A stretch of DNA of 64,000 nucleotides, taken from NCBI RefSeq assembly GCF_001668575.1, contig NZ_LZMD01000040.1:1-64000 (forward strand), in the 5' to 3' direction. A program made the position numbers and the translations under genes. The notes beneath the pieces are model-generated. The model had not been told where the DNA came from, did not search any database, and saw only the letters and a program-made list of their open reading frames with translations. The DNA is from Mycobacterium sp. 1164985.4. Lineage in GTDB: Bacteria; Actinomycetota; Actinomycetes; Mycobacteriales; Mycobacteriaceae. Of the stretch, positions 44,238 to 51,986 are shown piece by piece (within the stretch, counting starts at the first letter, position 1; each line of letters begins with the position of its first letter).

Positions 44238-45413
44238 ATGGGAACACCCGTCATCGTCGGCGCCGCCAGGACCGCGATCGGCCGGTCCTTCAAGGGCACG
44301 CTGGTCAACACACCGCCGGAGACGTTGATCACCACTGTCCTGCCCGAGGTGATCCGCCGCTCGGGGATCGACCCCAAGGACATCGACGACCTGATCTTCG
44401 CCGAATCCAACTACGGCGGTGGCGATCTGGCGCGTTACGCGGCCGATGCGTGCGGACTGCCGGACGTTCCGGGCCAGTCGGTGAACCGGCACTGCGCGGG
44501 CAGCCTCACCGCGATCGGCAATGCGTCCGCACAGATCGGCTCCGGCATGGAGCGCGCGCTGATCGCCGGTGGTGTGCAGTCGCTGTCGATGACGCCGCTG
44601 GTCAACTGGCGCATCCCCGGACCCGAGCTGAAGTTCGAAGAGAAGTGGATGCCACCGACCCACGTCGAGACCCCGGATGCGCCGACGCGCGACATGTCGA
44701 TCACCGTCGGGTGGAACACCGCCCAGGCCGTCGGCATCACCCGTGAGGAGATGGACGCCTGGGCGGCGCGGTCGCACCAGCGCGCGGTCGCCGCGATCGA
44801 CGCGGGCAAGTTCGTCGACGAGATCGTGCCGCTGAAGGTGCAGCAATTCGACGGCTCGGTCATCGAGTTCAGCGTCGATGAGCATCCGCGCCGCGACACC
44901 ACCGTCGAGAAGCTGGCCGGCCTCAAGCCGCTGCACCCCGAGATCGAGGGCTTCTCGATCACCGCGGGCAACAGCAGCGGCACCAACGACGCCGCAGCTG
45001 CGGTGGCGCTCGTCGACAGCGGCTACGCAGCCGCCAACAACCTGACCAAGCTGGCCACCGTGAAGGCGTGGGCCGCCGCGGGTGTGCCGCCTCGTGACTG
45101 CGGGCTCGGCGCGGTGAAGGTGATCGGCAAGGTGCTCGACCGCGCCGGTCTGAAGCCGTCCGACGTCGCGCTGTGGGAGATCAACGAGGCGTTCGCGTCG
45201 GTGCCGATCGCGGCGTGTCGCGAATTCGGCATCGACGAGGAGCTGGTGAACTTTTCCGGAAGTGGTTGCAGCCTCGGCCATCCCATCGCCGCATCGGGTG
45301 CGCGGATGGTGACCACGCTGGTCTACGAGCTGCAGCGGCGCGGCGGCGGCATCGGTGTCGCCGCGATGTGCGCGGGCGGCGGCCAGGGCGGCGCCGTCGT
45401 CATCGAGGTCTGA
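44238..45413 (+). CDS. acetyl-CoA acetyltransferase (thiolase)
   Basis: A 391-residue thiolase. Cys86 (NRHCAGSLTA) carries the acyl group, NEAFASVPIA, GHPIAASGAR and MCAGGGQGGA complete the active site. Its similarity to FadA5/FadA-type enzymes is general only. A 65-base gap with CTACACTATCTGC sequence upstream may hold its own promoter. It completes the set of beta-oxidation functions of this block. ATG 44238 is preferred over GTG 44232. Confidence 0.92.
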   Translation: MGTPVIVGAARTAIGRSFKGTLVNTPPETLITTVLPEVIRRSGIDPKDIDDLIFAESNYGGGDLARYAADACGLPDVPGQSVNRHCAGSLTAIGNASAQIGSGMERALIAGGVQSLSMTPLVNWRIPGPELKFEEKWMPPTHVETPDAPTRDMSITVGWNTAQAVGITREEMDAWAARSHQRAVAAIDAGKFVDEIVPLKVQQFDGSVIEFSVDEHPRRDTTVEKLAGLKPLHPEIEGFSITAGNSSGTNDAAAAVALVDSGYAAANNLTKLATVKAWAAAGVPPRDCGLGAVKVIGKVLDRAGLKPSDVALWEINEAFASVPIAACREFGIDEELVNFSGSGCSLGHPIAASGARMVTTLVYELQRRGGGIGVAAMCAGGGQGGAVVIEV

Positions 45414-45420
45414 CCTTGGC

Positions 45421-45447
45421 GGATCGCGTCCCGCTAGAGAGCGATCC
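45421..45447. terminator. hairpin between convergent thiolase and DUF4267 genes
   Basis: GGATCGC and GCGATCC are a perfect 7-bp inverted repeat with a 13-base loop, placed across the ends of two convergent genes. There is no T tail, as is common in mycobacteria. Confidence 0.35.
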
Positions 45448-45805
45448 CCAGCGCTAACACGAGGCCCGCGGCGATCAGCAGAGCCGCGGTGAGGCCGTGA
45501 ATCCCCAACGCGGCTGAGAGCTTGCCGCCGTTCGCGAGCACGATCACGGCATCCGCGATCGGGGTGAGCGCCGCGGCGATCAGCGCCCAGCCGAGCGGCC
45601 CGGGGCCGGCGGCTGCCCACACCACCAGCAGCACCACCCCTGACGTGATGTCTCGGACACCCTTGATCGCGGTGAGGCCGCGGATGTTGTCGGCCGCGAT
45701 ACCGAAGGCGAGCGTGGCCTGCCGAGGCTGCAGCAGGAAGCGGCCGCCGATCGCGATGATTCCGATGCTGGCGATGAGCGCAATGGCGAGTGCGGAGATG
45801 TGCAT
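45434..45805 (-). CDS. DUF4267-like small membrane protein
   Basis: A 123-residue protein with four hydrophobic segments (about 4-24, 50-70, 72-90 and 102-122), fitting the DUF4267 family of small membrane proteins. Function of the family is unknown. It diverges from a TetR gene at 45877; the spacer holds a strong 26-bp palindrome, so it is the likely target of that regulator, in the manner of small efflux or stress proteins next to their TetR. Confidence 0.75.
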   Translation of the reverse strand: MHISALAIALIASIGIIAIGGRFLLQPRQATLAFGIAADNIRGLTAIKGVRDITSGVVLLVVWAAAGPGPLGWALIAAALTPIADAVIVLANGGKLSAALGIHGLTAALLIAAGLVLALGIAL

Positions 45806-45840
45806 GACGATCCGGCTTTCTGGTTGATGTGCAGGTTAGA

Positions 45841-45866
45841 CTAGCAGTGTTATATAACAATGCTAG
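45841..45866. promoter_or_regulatory. 26-bp palindrome between DUF4267 and TetR genes
   Basis: CTAGCAGTGTTAT pairs with ATAACAATGCTAG in 12 of 13 positions. It ends ten bases before the TetR ATG and should be the autoregulatory operator. Confidence 0.65.
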
Positions 45867-45876
45867 ACTAGGTTTT

Positions 45877-46419
45877 ATGTCCCCACGCCCCGCTCCCGAC
45901 CTGGACCTTCGGCGTGACCAAGTCATCCGCACGGCCCGCGAGCTCGCAGAGTCCGACGGCTGGTCCGCGGTCACGATGCGCCGCCTCGCCGGATTACTCG
46001 GCGTCAGCCAACCGGTTCTCTACTCGGCATTCGCCAACCGCCAGGCGCTGGTCGACGCGGTGGCGCTCAACGGGTTCGCCGACCTCGCCGCGGCGCTGGA
46101 GGCGGTCGATGCCAACCCGATGGCTCGGATGCGCGCCTACCTCGACTTCGCCGCCGCGAACCCGAGGGTCTACGAGGCCATGTTTTCCATGCCGTCCGGG
46201 CTGTCCTTCGCGGCCGACGACACCCCTGAGCCACTTCGGCGGGCATTCGCGCCCCTGCGCGATGTGTTCCCCGACGCCGACGGCACCCGAGCCGAGGTGG
46301 CGTGGTCGGTACTGCACGGCCTGGCGACTCTTCAGGCCGGTGCGCGCCTGCGACCCGCACAGGTGCAGCAGCGGCTGGACCTGGCCCACCAATTGCTCAC
46401 CCAGGAGAACGGCTCATGA
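45877..46419 (+). CDS. TetR-family regulator
   Basis: A 180-residue regulator with a helix-turn-helix at about 26-56 (WSAVTMRRLAGLLGVSQPVLYSAFANRQALVDAV) and a short WHG-type helical C-domain. ATG at 45877 follows the palindrome closely, with little room for a ribosome site, so the transcript may be nearly leaderless. It overlaps the start of the small membrane protein gene at 46416, which together with DUF4267 is its likely regulon. Confidence 0.85.
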   Translation: MSPRPAPDLDLRRDQVIRTARELAESDGWSAVTMRRLAGLLGVSQPVLYSAFANRQALVDAVALNGFADLAAALEAVDANPMARMRAYLDFAAANPRVYEAMFSMPSGLSFAADDTPEPLRRAFAPLRDVFPDADGTRAEVAWSVLHGLATLQAGARLRPAQVQQRLDLAHQLLTQENGS

Positions 46420-46888
46420 ACATCCTGATCGAAATCCTCGCCGGGGCCGCGATCTCGCGAACGGCATCGTCTACGGCACCGACGTGTTCGGCGCGATCGT
46501 GCTGCGTCCCGCGGTCGCGGCGGTCGACGATCTCACCCTCACTCAATTGCTCGGTCACATTCACCGAATCGCCGATCGCCGTTTCTCGGTGATCGGTGCG
46601 GTCGGCCTGATCGCCGCCGTGGCGACCGCAGTGGCAGCGGCGGTGAGCGGGCGCTGGGCCAGCGCCGCTTCCGCAGCGGTGGCCACCCTCGCCTTGATCG
46701 GGTTCCTGGTGGTCCACACGCGGATCAGCAAGCCAGTGAACGCGGTGCTGACCGCCGCCGCGGTCGCGGGGGAGGTGCCGGCCGATGCTCGCCGGCTCCA
46801 AAACCGTTGGGAGTCAGTCATCGACGTGCGCGTTGTGGTGCAGACCGTTGCCTTGGCCGCGCTGTGCGTCGCGCTCGCCACGGCCTGA
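46416..46888 (+). pseudogene. DUF1772-like membrane protein with an N-terminal frameshift
   Basis: The ATG at 46416 overlaps the TetR stop and starts MNILIEILAGA, but this frame soon becomes non-protein-like. From about 46451 a second frame continues DLANGIVYGTDVFGAIVLRPAVAAVDD and then three hydrophobic segments to the stop at 46888, giving a normal four-helix DUF1772-type protein of about 157 residues. Restoring one missing base, most simply a G in GCCGCGATC at 46450, joins the two parts. So the gene is either broken by a one-base deletion or the sequence has an error here. Confidence 0.65.
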
Positions 46889-46913
46889 CGGCGGCTAACG
46901 CTTACGCGCCGTC
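46887..46913. terminator. hairpin between convergent genes
   Basis: GACGGCG and CGCCGTC form a perfect 7-bp inverted repeat with a 13-base loop that spans both stop codons of the convergent membrane protein and TetR genes. Confidence 0.35.
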
Positions 46914-47638
46914 GCGGATTTCTTCGCCGGCTTGGCCTTGTCTTCCTCGATGAGCCTGCTCGCCCGGTCGAGGATGCAGTCGAGGCCGAATTCGAAGTTC
47001 TTGTCGTCGGCCGCGCCGATGTGGTGGCCCTTCTCGGTGACCAGCGCCAGCAGCGGCGTGTTGTCGGCGTCGATGCTCATCGACTCTTCGAGATCGCTCG
47101 GACCTTCGTCTGCCGCGCGGTTCTTGTCCCGAAGGCGATGCAGCACAACGGATCCGCGAACATGTACCGACACAGCGGAGTAGGTGTCGAACGCATCCTC
47201 GGGGGACAGACCCGCCTCGACCAGGCTCGCGATCGCCTTCTCCACCTCTTGCACACCCAACTTTGCGACCCGAGGGCTGAGCGCTGACCGGATCAGGATC
47301 AGGTCGCACAGAATCGGACTGCCCATGAACGTCTTCCGCATGGTGCGCGCATGGTTGCGCAGCGTCTCGCGCCAATCCTTGGCTTCCACATAGGGCGTGG
47401 CGAACACGTACTGGCGCAGAGCGCGGTCGGTCATCGCGTTCAGCAAGTCATCCTTCTTGCGGAAGTACCAGTAGATGCTCGTTACGCCGACGCCGAGGTG
47501 CTTACCGAGCAGCGGCATGGACAAGTTGTCGATGCCGACCTCTTCGGCGAGTTCGAAAGCGCCCTTGATGATGTCGTCGGGATTGATGGACCCACGCTCG
47601 CGTCGTTGACGCTTCTCCGCGGTCGCCTGCCTTGCCAC
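46895..47638 (-). CDS. TetR-family regulator, likely controller of the 47.8-62.6 kb block
   Basis: A 247-residue regulator with basic arms at both ends (EKRQRRERGS and KPAKKSATARKR). The helix-turn-helix is at about 37-68 (IDNLSMPLLGKHLGVGVTSIYWYFRKKDDLL). GTG at 47638 is preferred, since GGAGG lies eight bases upstream; ATG 47653 gives five more residues. It is divergent from the SDR at 47874. The 17-bp palindrome at 47821-47837 in this spacer recurs at 60382-60398, which makes this TetR the best candidate for a block-wide regulator. Confidence 0.85.
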   Translation of the reverse strand: MARQATAEKRQRRERGSINPDDIIKGAFELAEEVGIDNLSMPLLGKHLGVGVTSIYWYFRKKDDLLNAMTDRALRQYVFATPYVEAKDWRETLRNHARTMRKTFMGSPILCDLILIRSALSPRVAKLGVQEVEKAIASLVEAGLSPEDAFDTYSAVSVHVRGSVVLHRLRDKNRAADEGPSDLEESMSIDADNTPLLALVTEKGHHIGAADDKNFEFGLDCILDRASRLIEEDKAKPAKKSATARKR

Positions 47639-47820
47639 GTAGGGCACCTCCATCGAATAAGCCGCGCGCGCAGCCCCCCGGAACTGCGGGGTGGTGGACT
47701 CGAATGTACCGTCAGCCGCCTCTGATCTGCGCCAATGCAGGTATGTCGCGGCTCAGCCTTTGCCGTCAACCATACCGGGAGGCACTCCGGTGTCGGCCTC
47801 CACGGTCATTCCGCTGTTCT

Positions 47821-47837
47821 ACTGTAAGTCCTATAGT
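47821..47837. promoter_or_regulatory. 17-bp inverted repeat upstream of the SDR-aldolase operon
   Basis: ACTGTAAG, one base, CCTATAGT: six of eight positions pair. The left half equals that of the site at 60382-60398 (ACTGTAA), and both are 17 bases long, so they are probably the same operator. It lies 37 bases before the SDR start. Confidence 0.55.
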
Positions 47838-47873
47838 AAGCTTTTCTACGCAATCGGGTGAGCGAAAGGCCGT

Positions 47874-48671
47874 ATGGACCTCGGGCTGAAGGGCGCCACC
47901 GCCGTCGTGGTCGGCGGAGGGCGCGGAATGGGTTTGGCAACGGCGCGCTGTCTGGCCGAAGACGGCGCCAGGATCGCGGTCATGGGGCGGACGCCCGATG
48001 TTCTCGAGGACGCCGCGACTGCGCTGGCCGAAATGGGCAGCCCCGACACGCTCGCACTGACCGCCGACACCACCGACGCCGCTCAGGTGCAGCGTGCCTT
48101 CGACGAAGTCGCCCAGCGGTGGGGCGGTCGACTCAACATCCTGATCAACGCCGTCGGACCCGAGGCCGTCGGCACGTTCGAGGACCTGACCGACGAGCAG
48201 TGGCGCATCGCGTTCGACGGTGGCGTGATGGGCATGGTGCACTGCGTGCGCTCGGCGCTGCCGCTGCTGCGGGCGGCCGAGTGGGCGCGCATCGTGAACT
48301 TCTCCGCGCACTCGACACAACGCCAGAGCGTCATCCTGCCCGCCTACACCGCCGCCAAAGCCGCAGTGACGAGCATCTCCAAGAACCTGTCGCTGCTGTT
48401 GGCCAAGGACGAGATCATGGTCAACGTCGTGTCCCCGGGCAGCATCGCTTCGGAAGCGCTGATCGGCTGGGCCGAGTCGGTGGGCGTCGACGGTACCGAC
48501 CCCTACGCGCTGATGGCGGCGATCGATGAGCACTTCGGCCATCCGGCCCATCTGCCGCGCGCGGGCCTGCCCGACGAAATCGGGCCTGTGGTCGCGTTTC
48601 TCGCGTCTCGCCGGAATTCCTATATGACCGGCGCCAACATCAACGTCGACGGAGGCTCGGACTTCACCTAA
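47874..48671 (+). CDS. short-chain dehydrogenase/reductase
   Basis: A 265-residue SDR with GGGRGMG (15-21), NAVG in place of NNAG, a Ser in SAHSTQRQ and Tyr/Lys in AYTAAKAA, and a C-terminal VDGGSDF. It is intact and probably oxidises a hydroxy or reduces a keto group. It opens the rightward 47.9-49.7 kb operon with the DapA-like aldolase 33 bases later and is preceded by the putative TetR operator. Confidence 0.87.
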   Translation: MDLGLKGATAVVVGGGRGMGLATARCLAEDGARIAVMGRTPDVLEDAATALAEMGSPDTLALTADTTDAAQVQRAFDEVAQRWGGRLNILINAVGPEAVGTFEDLTDEQWRIAFDGGVMGMVHCVRSALPLLRAAEWARIVNFSAHSTQRQSVILPAYTAAKAAVTSISKNLSLLLAKDEIMVNVVSPGSIASEALIGWAESVGVDGTDPYALMAAIDEHFGHPAHLPRAGLPDEIGPVVAFLASRRNSYMTGANINVDGGSDFT

Positions 48672-48704
48672 GTCTCCATCCTCAGATATCGGCAGGAGGT
48701 CATT

Positions 48705-49712
48705 GTGGCTTCGGCGAAGGACGCCCGGGAGTGGGCCCGCAATCATCTGCGCGGGATCGGTGATTCGCTCTACACGCCGTTCTGCGGCGTCGACGGTGAC
48801 GACATCGATTGGGACGCCTACCGGACGCTGGTGCGGCACTGCGTCGGTGCGTTGAATCATCCGCTGCTGTGGTGCACGAGCGGTATCGCCGAATTCTGGG
48901 CGCTGACGCTCGACGAGCGAAAGCGGTTGCTGGAGGTCGCGATCGAGGAGGGCCGCGCCGCCAACCCCGATATCGTCGTGCAGGCGTGCACCGCGGCGAC
49001 GGCCGCCAAGGACTGCCTGGAGCTCACACGTCACGCGCAGGAGGCCGGAGCCGACATCGTGTACATCCAGACCCCGATGATGGAGGCGCACGGCGGGCAG
49101 GGTGTGCTGAACTTCTTCCGCTACATCGCCGACCGCACCGACATCGCATTGGGCATGTTCAATTCGCCGTCGTCGGGCTACGTCCTGACGCCGGCCGAAA
49201 GCGCCGCCATCTACAACGAGATTCCGGCGGTCTGCGCGACGAAGGAAGGCGCCTTCCGGCCGATGGCGAGCAGGATGCTGCACGAGTTGGCGCCCAGTCT
49301 GGCGGTGTGGGAGTGCGACAAGACCGTGTACCGCGCCGGGTGGCTGCGCGACGGCATCGTCTGCCCCGCGCAATTGGGCACCGCCGGCTATCTGTTCGAA
49401 ACCCCGGAGCGACGCGTGTTCAGCGAGTACTGGGAACTCATCGTCAACGACAAACTCGTGGAGGCGATGGACCACGCGCGCGAGTCCGGGCTCGACCAGT
49501 TCGACCTCGACATGGGCTCGTGGTTCACCTGCTATCCGGGGCGGCCCGACTACTTCACCCACTGGGGCGGGGCGTTCAAATACGCGGCGTCGGTGCTGGG
49601 CCTGCCGATCGGGGAGTATCCGCACTCTCGTCCGCCCCAGGCACAGCTGCCCGCCGAGGCGAAAGCCCAGATCGACGCCGCGTATCGGCGGCTCGGACTG
49701 GTCGAGGCGTGA
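48705..49712 (+). CDS. dihydrodipicolinate synthase-family aldolase
   Basis: A 335-residue class I aldolase-like TIM barrel. The Schiff-base lysine is Lys180 in AVCATKEGAF. The usual catalytic tyrosine of the YNxP motif is replaced by phenylalanine (MFNSPSSG, Phe152), and the GTTGE motif reads CTSGIAEF, so it is not a true DapA. Relatives that act in catabolism perform retro-aldol cleavage of pyruvate-like adducts or hydratase-aldolase steps. The GTG start has GGAGG seven bases upstream. It follows the SDR and precedes a palindromic repeat, which may end the transcript. Confidence 0.83.
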   Translation: MASAKDAREWARNHLRGIGDSLYTPFCGVDGDDIDWDAYRTLVRHCVGALNHPLLWCTSGIAEFWALTLDERKRLLEVAIEEGRAANPDIVVQACTAATAAKDCLELTRHAQEAGADIVYIQTPMMEAHGGQGVLNFFRYIADRTDIALGMFNSPSSGYVLTPAESAAIYNEIPAVCATKEGAFRPMASRMLHELAPSLAVWECDKTVYRAGWLRDGIVCPAQLGTAGYLFETPERRVFSEYWELIVNDKLVEAMDHARESGLDQFDLDMGSWFTCYPGRPDYFTHWGGAFKYAASVLGLPIGEYPHSRPPQAQLPAEAKAQIDAAYRRLGLVEA

Positions 49713-49722
49713 CCCGCTCGTC

Positions 49723-49777
49723 GACTCTGCGCGTACGGCGCGATTTTCGACCGATTTCCCGCCCTCAGCGCAGAGTC
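49723..49777. repeat. palindromic intergenic repeat, family C
   Basis: GACTCTGCGC and GCGCAGAGTC are perfect 10-bp arms separated by 35 bases that include CGATTTTCGACCGATTT. It lies between the aldolase and crotonase genes, 10 bases after the aldolase stop, and could act as a terminator or processing site. Confidence 0.55.
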
Positions 49778-49869
49778 AAACGACCCCGGCGACGGTTGCG
49801 GAAGGTGCTACCGATAGGTGTACAGTATGAGCATTCACCAAGCTCGCGCCGCTGGAGGAGGACTGCTGG

Positions 49870-50736
49870 GTGAGCGCTCCTGACCAAGTCGCCGACGCCC
49901 GATCCGACTCCGAGGACGCGCCGGTTCGCTACGAGGTGCTCGACACCGGGGTAGCGGTGCTCACCCTGAATCGGCCCGACCGGATGAACGGTTGGGGCGG
50001 CGGGCTGGCGACCGCGTTCTACGAACGCCTCGACGACGCCGAGGCCGACCCCGCGGTGCGCGCGATCGTGGTCATCGGCAGCGGCCGCGCGTTCTGCGCG
50101 GGCGCGGACATGGGGGATCTCACGACGATCAGCGCGGCGACGGTCGACGCCGCCGCCGACACCGACGTCAGCCAGCTCGTCGGCGCCCGGCATCCCCACT
50201 TCCTGATGGGCATGCGCAAACCCGTCATCGCCGCGGTCAACGGTGCCTGTGCGGGAATGGGTTTGACGTTGGCCCTGGCGTGCGACGTGCGGTTCGCCGC
50301 CGAGGGCGCCAAGTTCACCACGTCGTTCGCCCGACGCGGGCTGATCGCCGAGTACGGCATCTCGTGGATCCTGCCGCGCGTCGTCGGCACCGGCGTCGCC
50401 ATGGATCTGCTGCTGTCGGGCCGGGTGTTCTTCGCCGACGAGGCCGCCCGGCTGGGATTGGTCAACGAGGTGGTGGCGCCGGACGAACTGCTGTCACGTG
50501 CTCTCGGCTACGCCGAGGACATCGCCGCCAACTGTGCGCCCAGTTCCCTGGCGGTGATCAAACAACAGGTGTACGCAGACACCATGCGCACTGTCTTCGA
50601 CGCCAGCGACCGCGCCGAGAAGCTGATGCACGAGTCGATGACACGACCCGACTTCCTCGAGGGCATCACGAGTTTCTTCGAGAAGCGCCCGCCGAACTTT
50701 CCGCCCCTCAAATCCGAGCAGGAGGACACGCCATGA
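49870..50736 (+). CDS. enoyl-CoA hydratase/isomerase
   Basis: A 288-residue crotonase: AVLTLNRPDRMNGWGGGLA, GSGRAFCAGADMGDLTT and AAVNGACAGMGLTLALACDVRFA. It has a GTG start with GGAGGA upstream. It begins a run of seven rightward genes (crotonase, amidohydrolase, ligase, amidohydrolase, two FadE, then epimerase) that overlap by four bases in most cases. A TACAGTAT sequence at 49820-49827 resembles half of the TetR-type operator. Hydratase or lyase function is not decided. Confidence 0.88.
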   Translation: MSAPDQVADARSDSEDAPVRYEVLDTGVAVLTLNRPDRMNGWGGGLATAFYERLDDAEADPAVRAIVVIGSGRAFCAGADMGDLTTISAATVDAAADTDVSQLVGARHPHFLMGMRKPVIAAVNGACAGMGLTLALACDVRFAAEGAKFTTSFARRGLIAEYGISWILPRVVGTGVAMDLLLSGRVFFADEAARLGLVNEVVAPDELLSRALGYAEDIAANCAPSSLAVIKQQVYADTMRTVFDASDRAEKLMHESMTRPDFLEGITSFFEKRPPNFPPLKSEQEDTP

Positions 50737-51986
50737 CCTCGCAAGAAGCGCAGCGGACTGTGCATCAGCCGAAACCGCTCGATTACATGGCCATCGACGT
50801 CGACAACCACTACTACGAGCCGCTGGACGCCTTCACGCGGCACCTGCCCAAGGAGTTCAAGCGTCGTGGCGTGCAGATGCTCCAGGATGGCAAGCGCACG
50901 TTCGCGGTGATCGGTGAGCAGGTCAACCACTTCATCCCGAACCCGACCTTCGACCCGATCATCGAACCGGGATGCCTGGATCTGTTGTTCCGCGGGGAGA
51001 TCCCCGACGGTGTCGATCCGGCCTCGCTGATGAAGGTCGACCGGTTGAGCGACCATCCCGAGTACCAGAATCGCGAGGCTCGGGTGAAGATCCTCGACAA
51101 GCAGAACCTCGAAACGGTTTTCATGCTGCCGACGTTCGCGTGTGGCGTCGAGGAAGCACTCAAACACGACATCGAGGCCACCATGGCGTCGGTGCACGCG
51201 TTCAACCTCTGGCTCGACGAGGATTGGGGTTTCGACCGGCCCGACCACAGGTTCATCTCGGCGCCGATCATCTCGTTGGCCGATCCCGAGAAGGCCGTCG
51301 AGGAGGTCGAATTCGTGCTCGGTCGGGACGCCAAGACGGTCTGCGTGCGACCGGCACCGGTACCCGGCGTGGTCAAACCGCGGTCGTTGGGCGATCCGGT
51401 GCACGACCCGGTGTGGGCGCGCCTTGCCGAGGCCGGCGTCCCGGTCATCTTCCATCTGTCCGACAGCGGATATCTCGCGATCGCGGCGCTGTGGGGCGGC
51501 AAGTCGACGTTCGAGGGCTTCGGTAAGAAGGACCCGCTCGATCAGGTGCTGCTCGACGACCGCGCGATCCACGACACGATGGCGTCGATGATCGTCCACC
51601 AGGTGTTCACCCGCCACCCCAAGCTCAAGGTCGCGAGCATCGAGAATGGTTCCTACTTCGTCTATCGGCTGATCAAGCGCCTCAAGAAGGCGGCCAACAA
51701 CGCGCCCCACCACTTCAAGGAGGACCCGGTCGAACAGTTGCGCAACAACGTCTGGATCGCGCCGTACTACGAGGACGACGTGAAGCTGCTGGCTGAGACC
51801 ATCGGCGTGGACAAAGTGTTGTTCGGCTCGGACTGGCCGCACGGCGAGGGTCTTGCCGACCCGATGGCGTTCACCGCCGACATCCCGCAGTTCCCCGAGT
51901 TCAGTACAGAAGACACCCGAAAGGTGATGCGAGACAACGCTCTCGAACTGCTCGCCGCGAACGTCACGGCCGGCGCCGGCAGATGA
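50733..51986 (+). CDS. amidohydrolase family protein (ACMSD-like)
   Basis: A 417-residue metal-dependent hydrolase of the amidohydrolase 2 group. The N-terminal metal motif reads DVDNHYYEP (22-30); later FHLSDSGY, IENGSYFVY and GSDWPHGEG give the remaining histidine and the aspartate. Related enzymes decarboxylate or hydrolyse ring-cleaved or aromatic acids, and many actinobacterial members sit in acyl-CoA clusters with unknown substrate. The ATG at 50733 overlaps the crotonase end. A second, shorter amidohydrolase lies two genes further. Confidence 0.85.
   Translation: MTSQEAQRTVHQPKPLDYMAIDVDNHYYEPLDAFTRHLPKEFKRRGVQMLQDGKRTFAVIGEQVNHFIPNPTFDPIIEPGCLDLLFRGEIPDGVDPASLMKVDRLSDHPEYQNREARVKILDKQNLETVFMLPTFACGVEEALKHDIEATMASVHAFNLWLDEDWGFDRPDHRFISAPIISLADPEKAVEEVEFVLGRDAKTVCVRPAPVPGVVKPRSLGDPVHDPVWARLAEAGVPVIFHLSDSGYLAIAALWGGKSTFEGFGKKDPLDQVLLDDRAIHDTMASMIVHQVFTRHPKLKVASIENGSYFVYRLIKRLKKAANNAPHHFKEDPVEQLRNNVWIAPYYEDDVKLLAETIGVDKVLFGSDWPHGEGLADPMAFTADIPQFPEFSTEDTRKVMRDNALELLAANVTAGAGR

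Noticed and set aside
49811..49827. Fourth copy of the same palindrome before the crotonase at 49870
   Set aside because: TACAGT half is present, but the other half needs a gap to pair; too weak for a feature.
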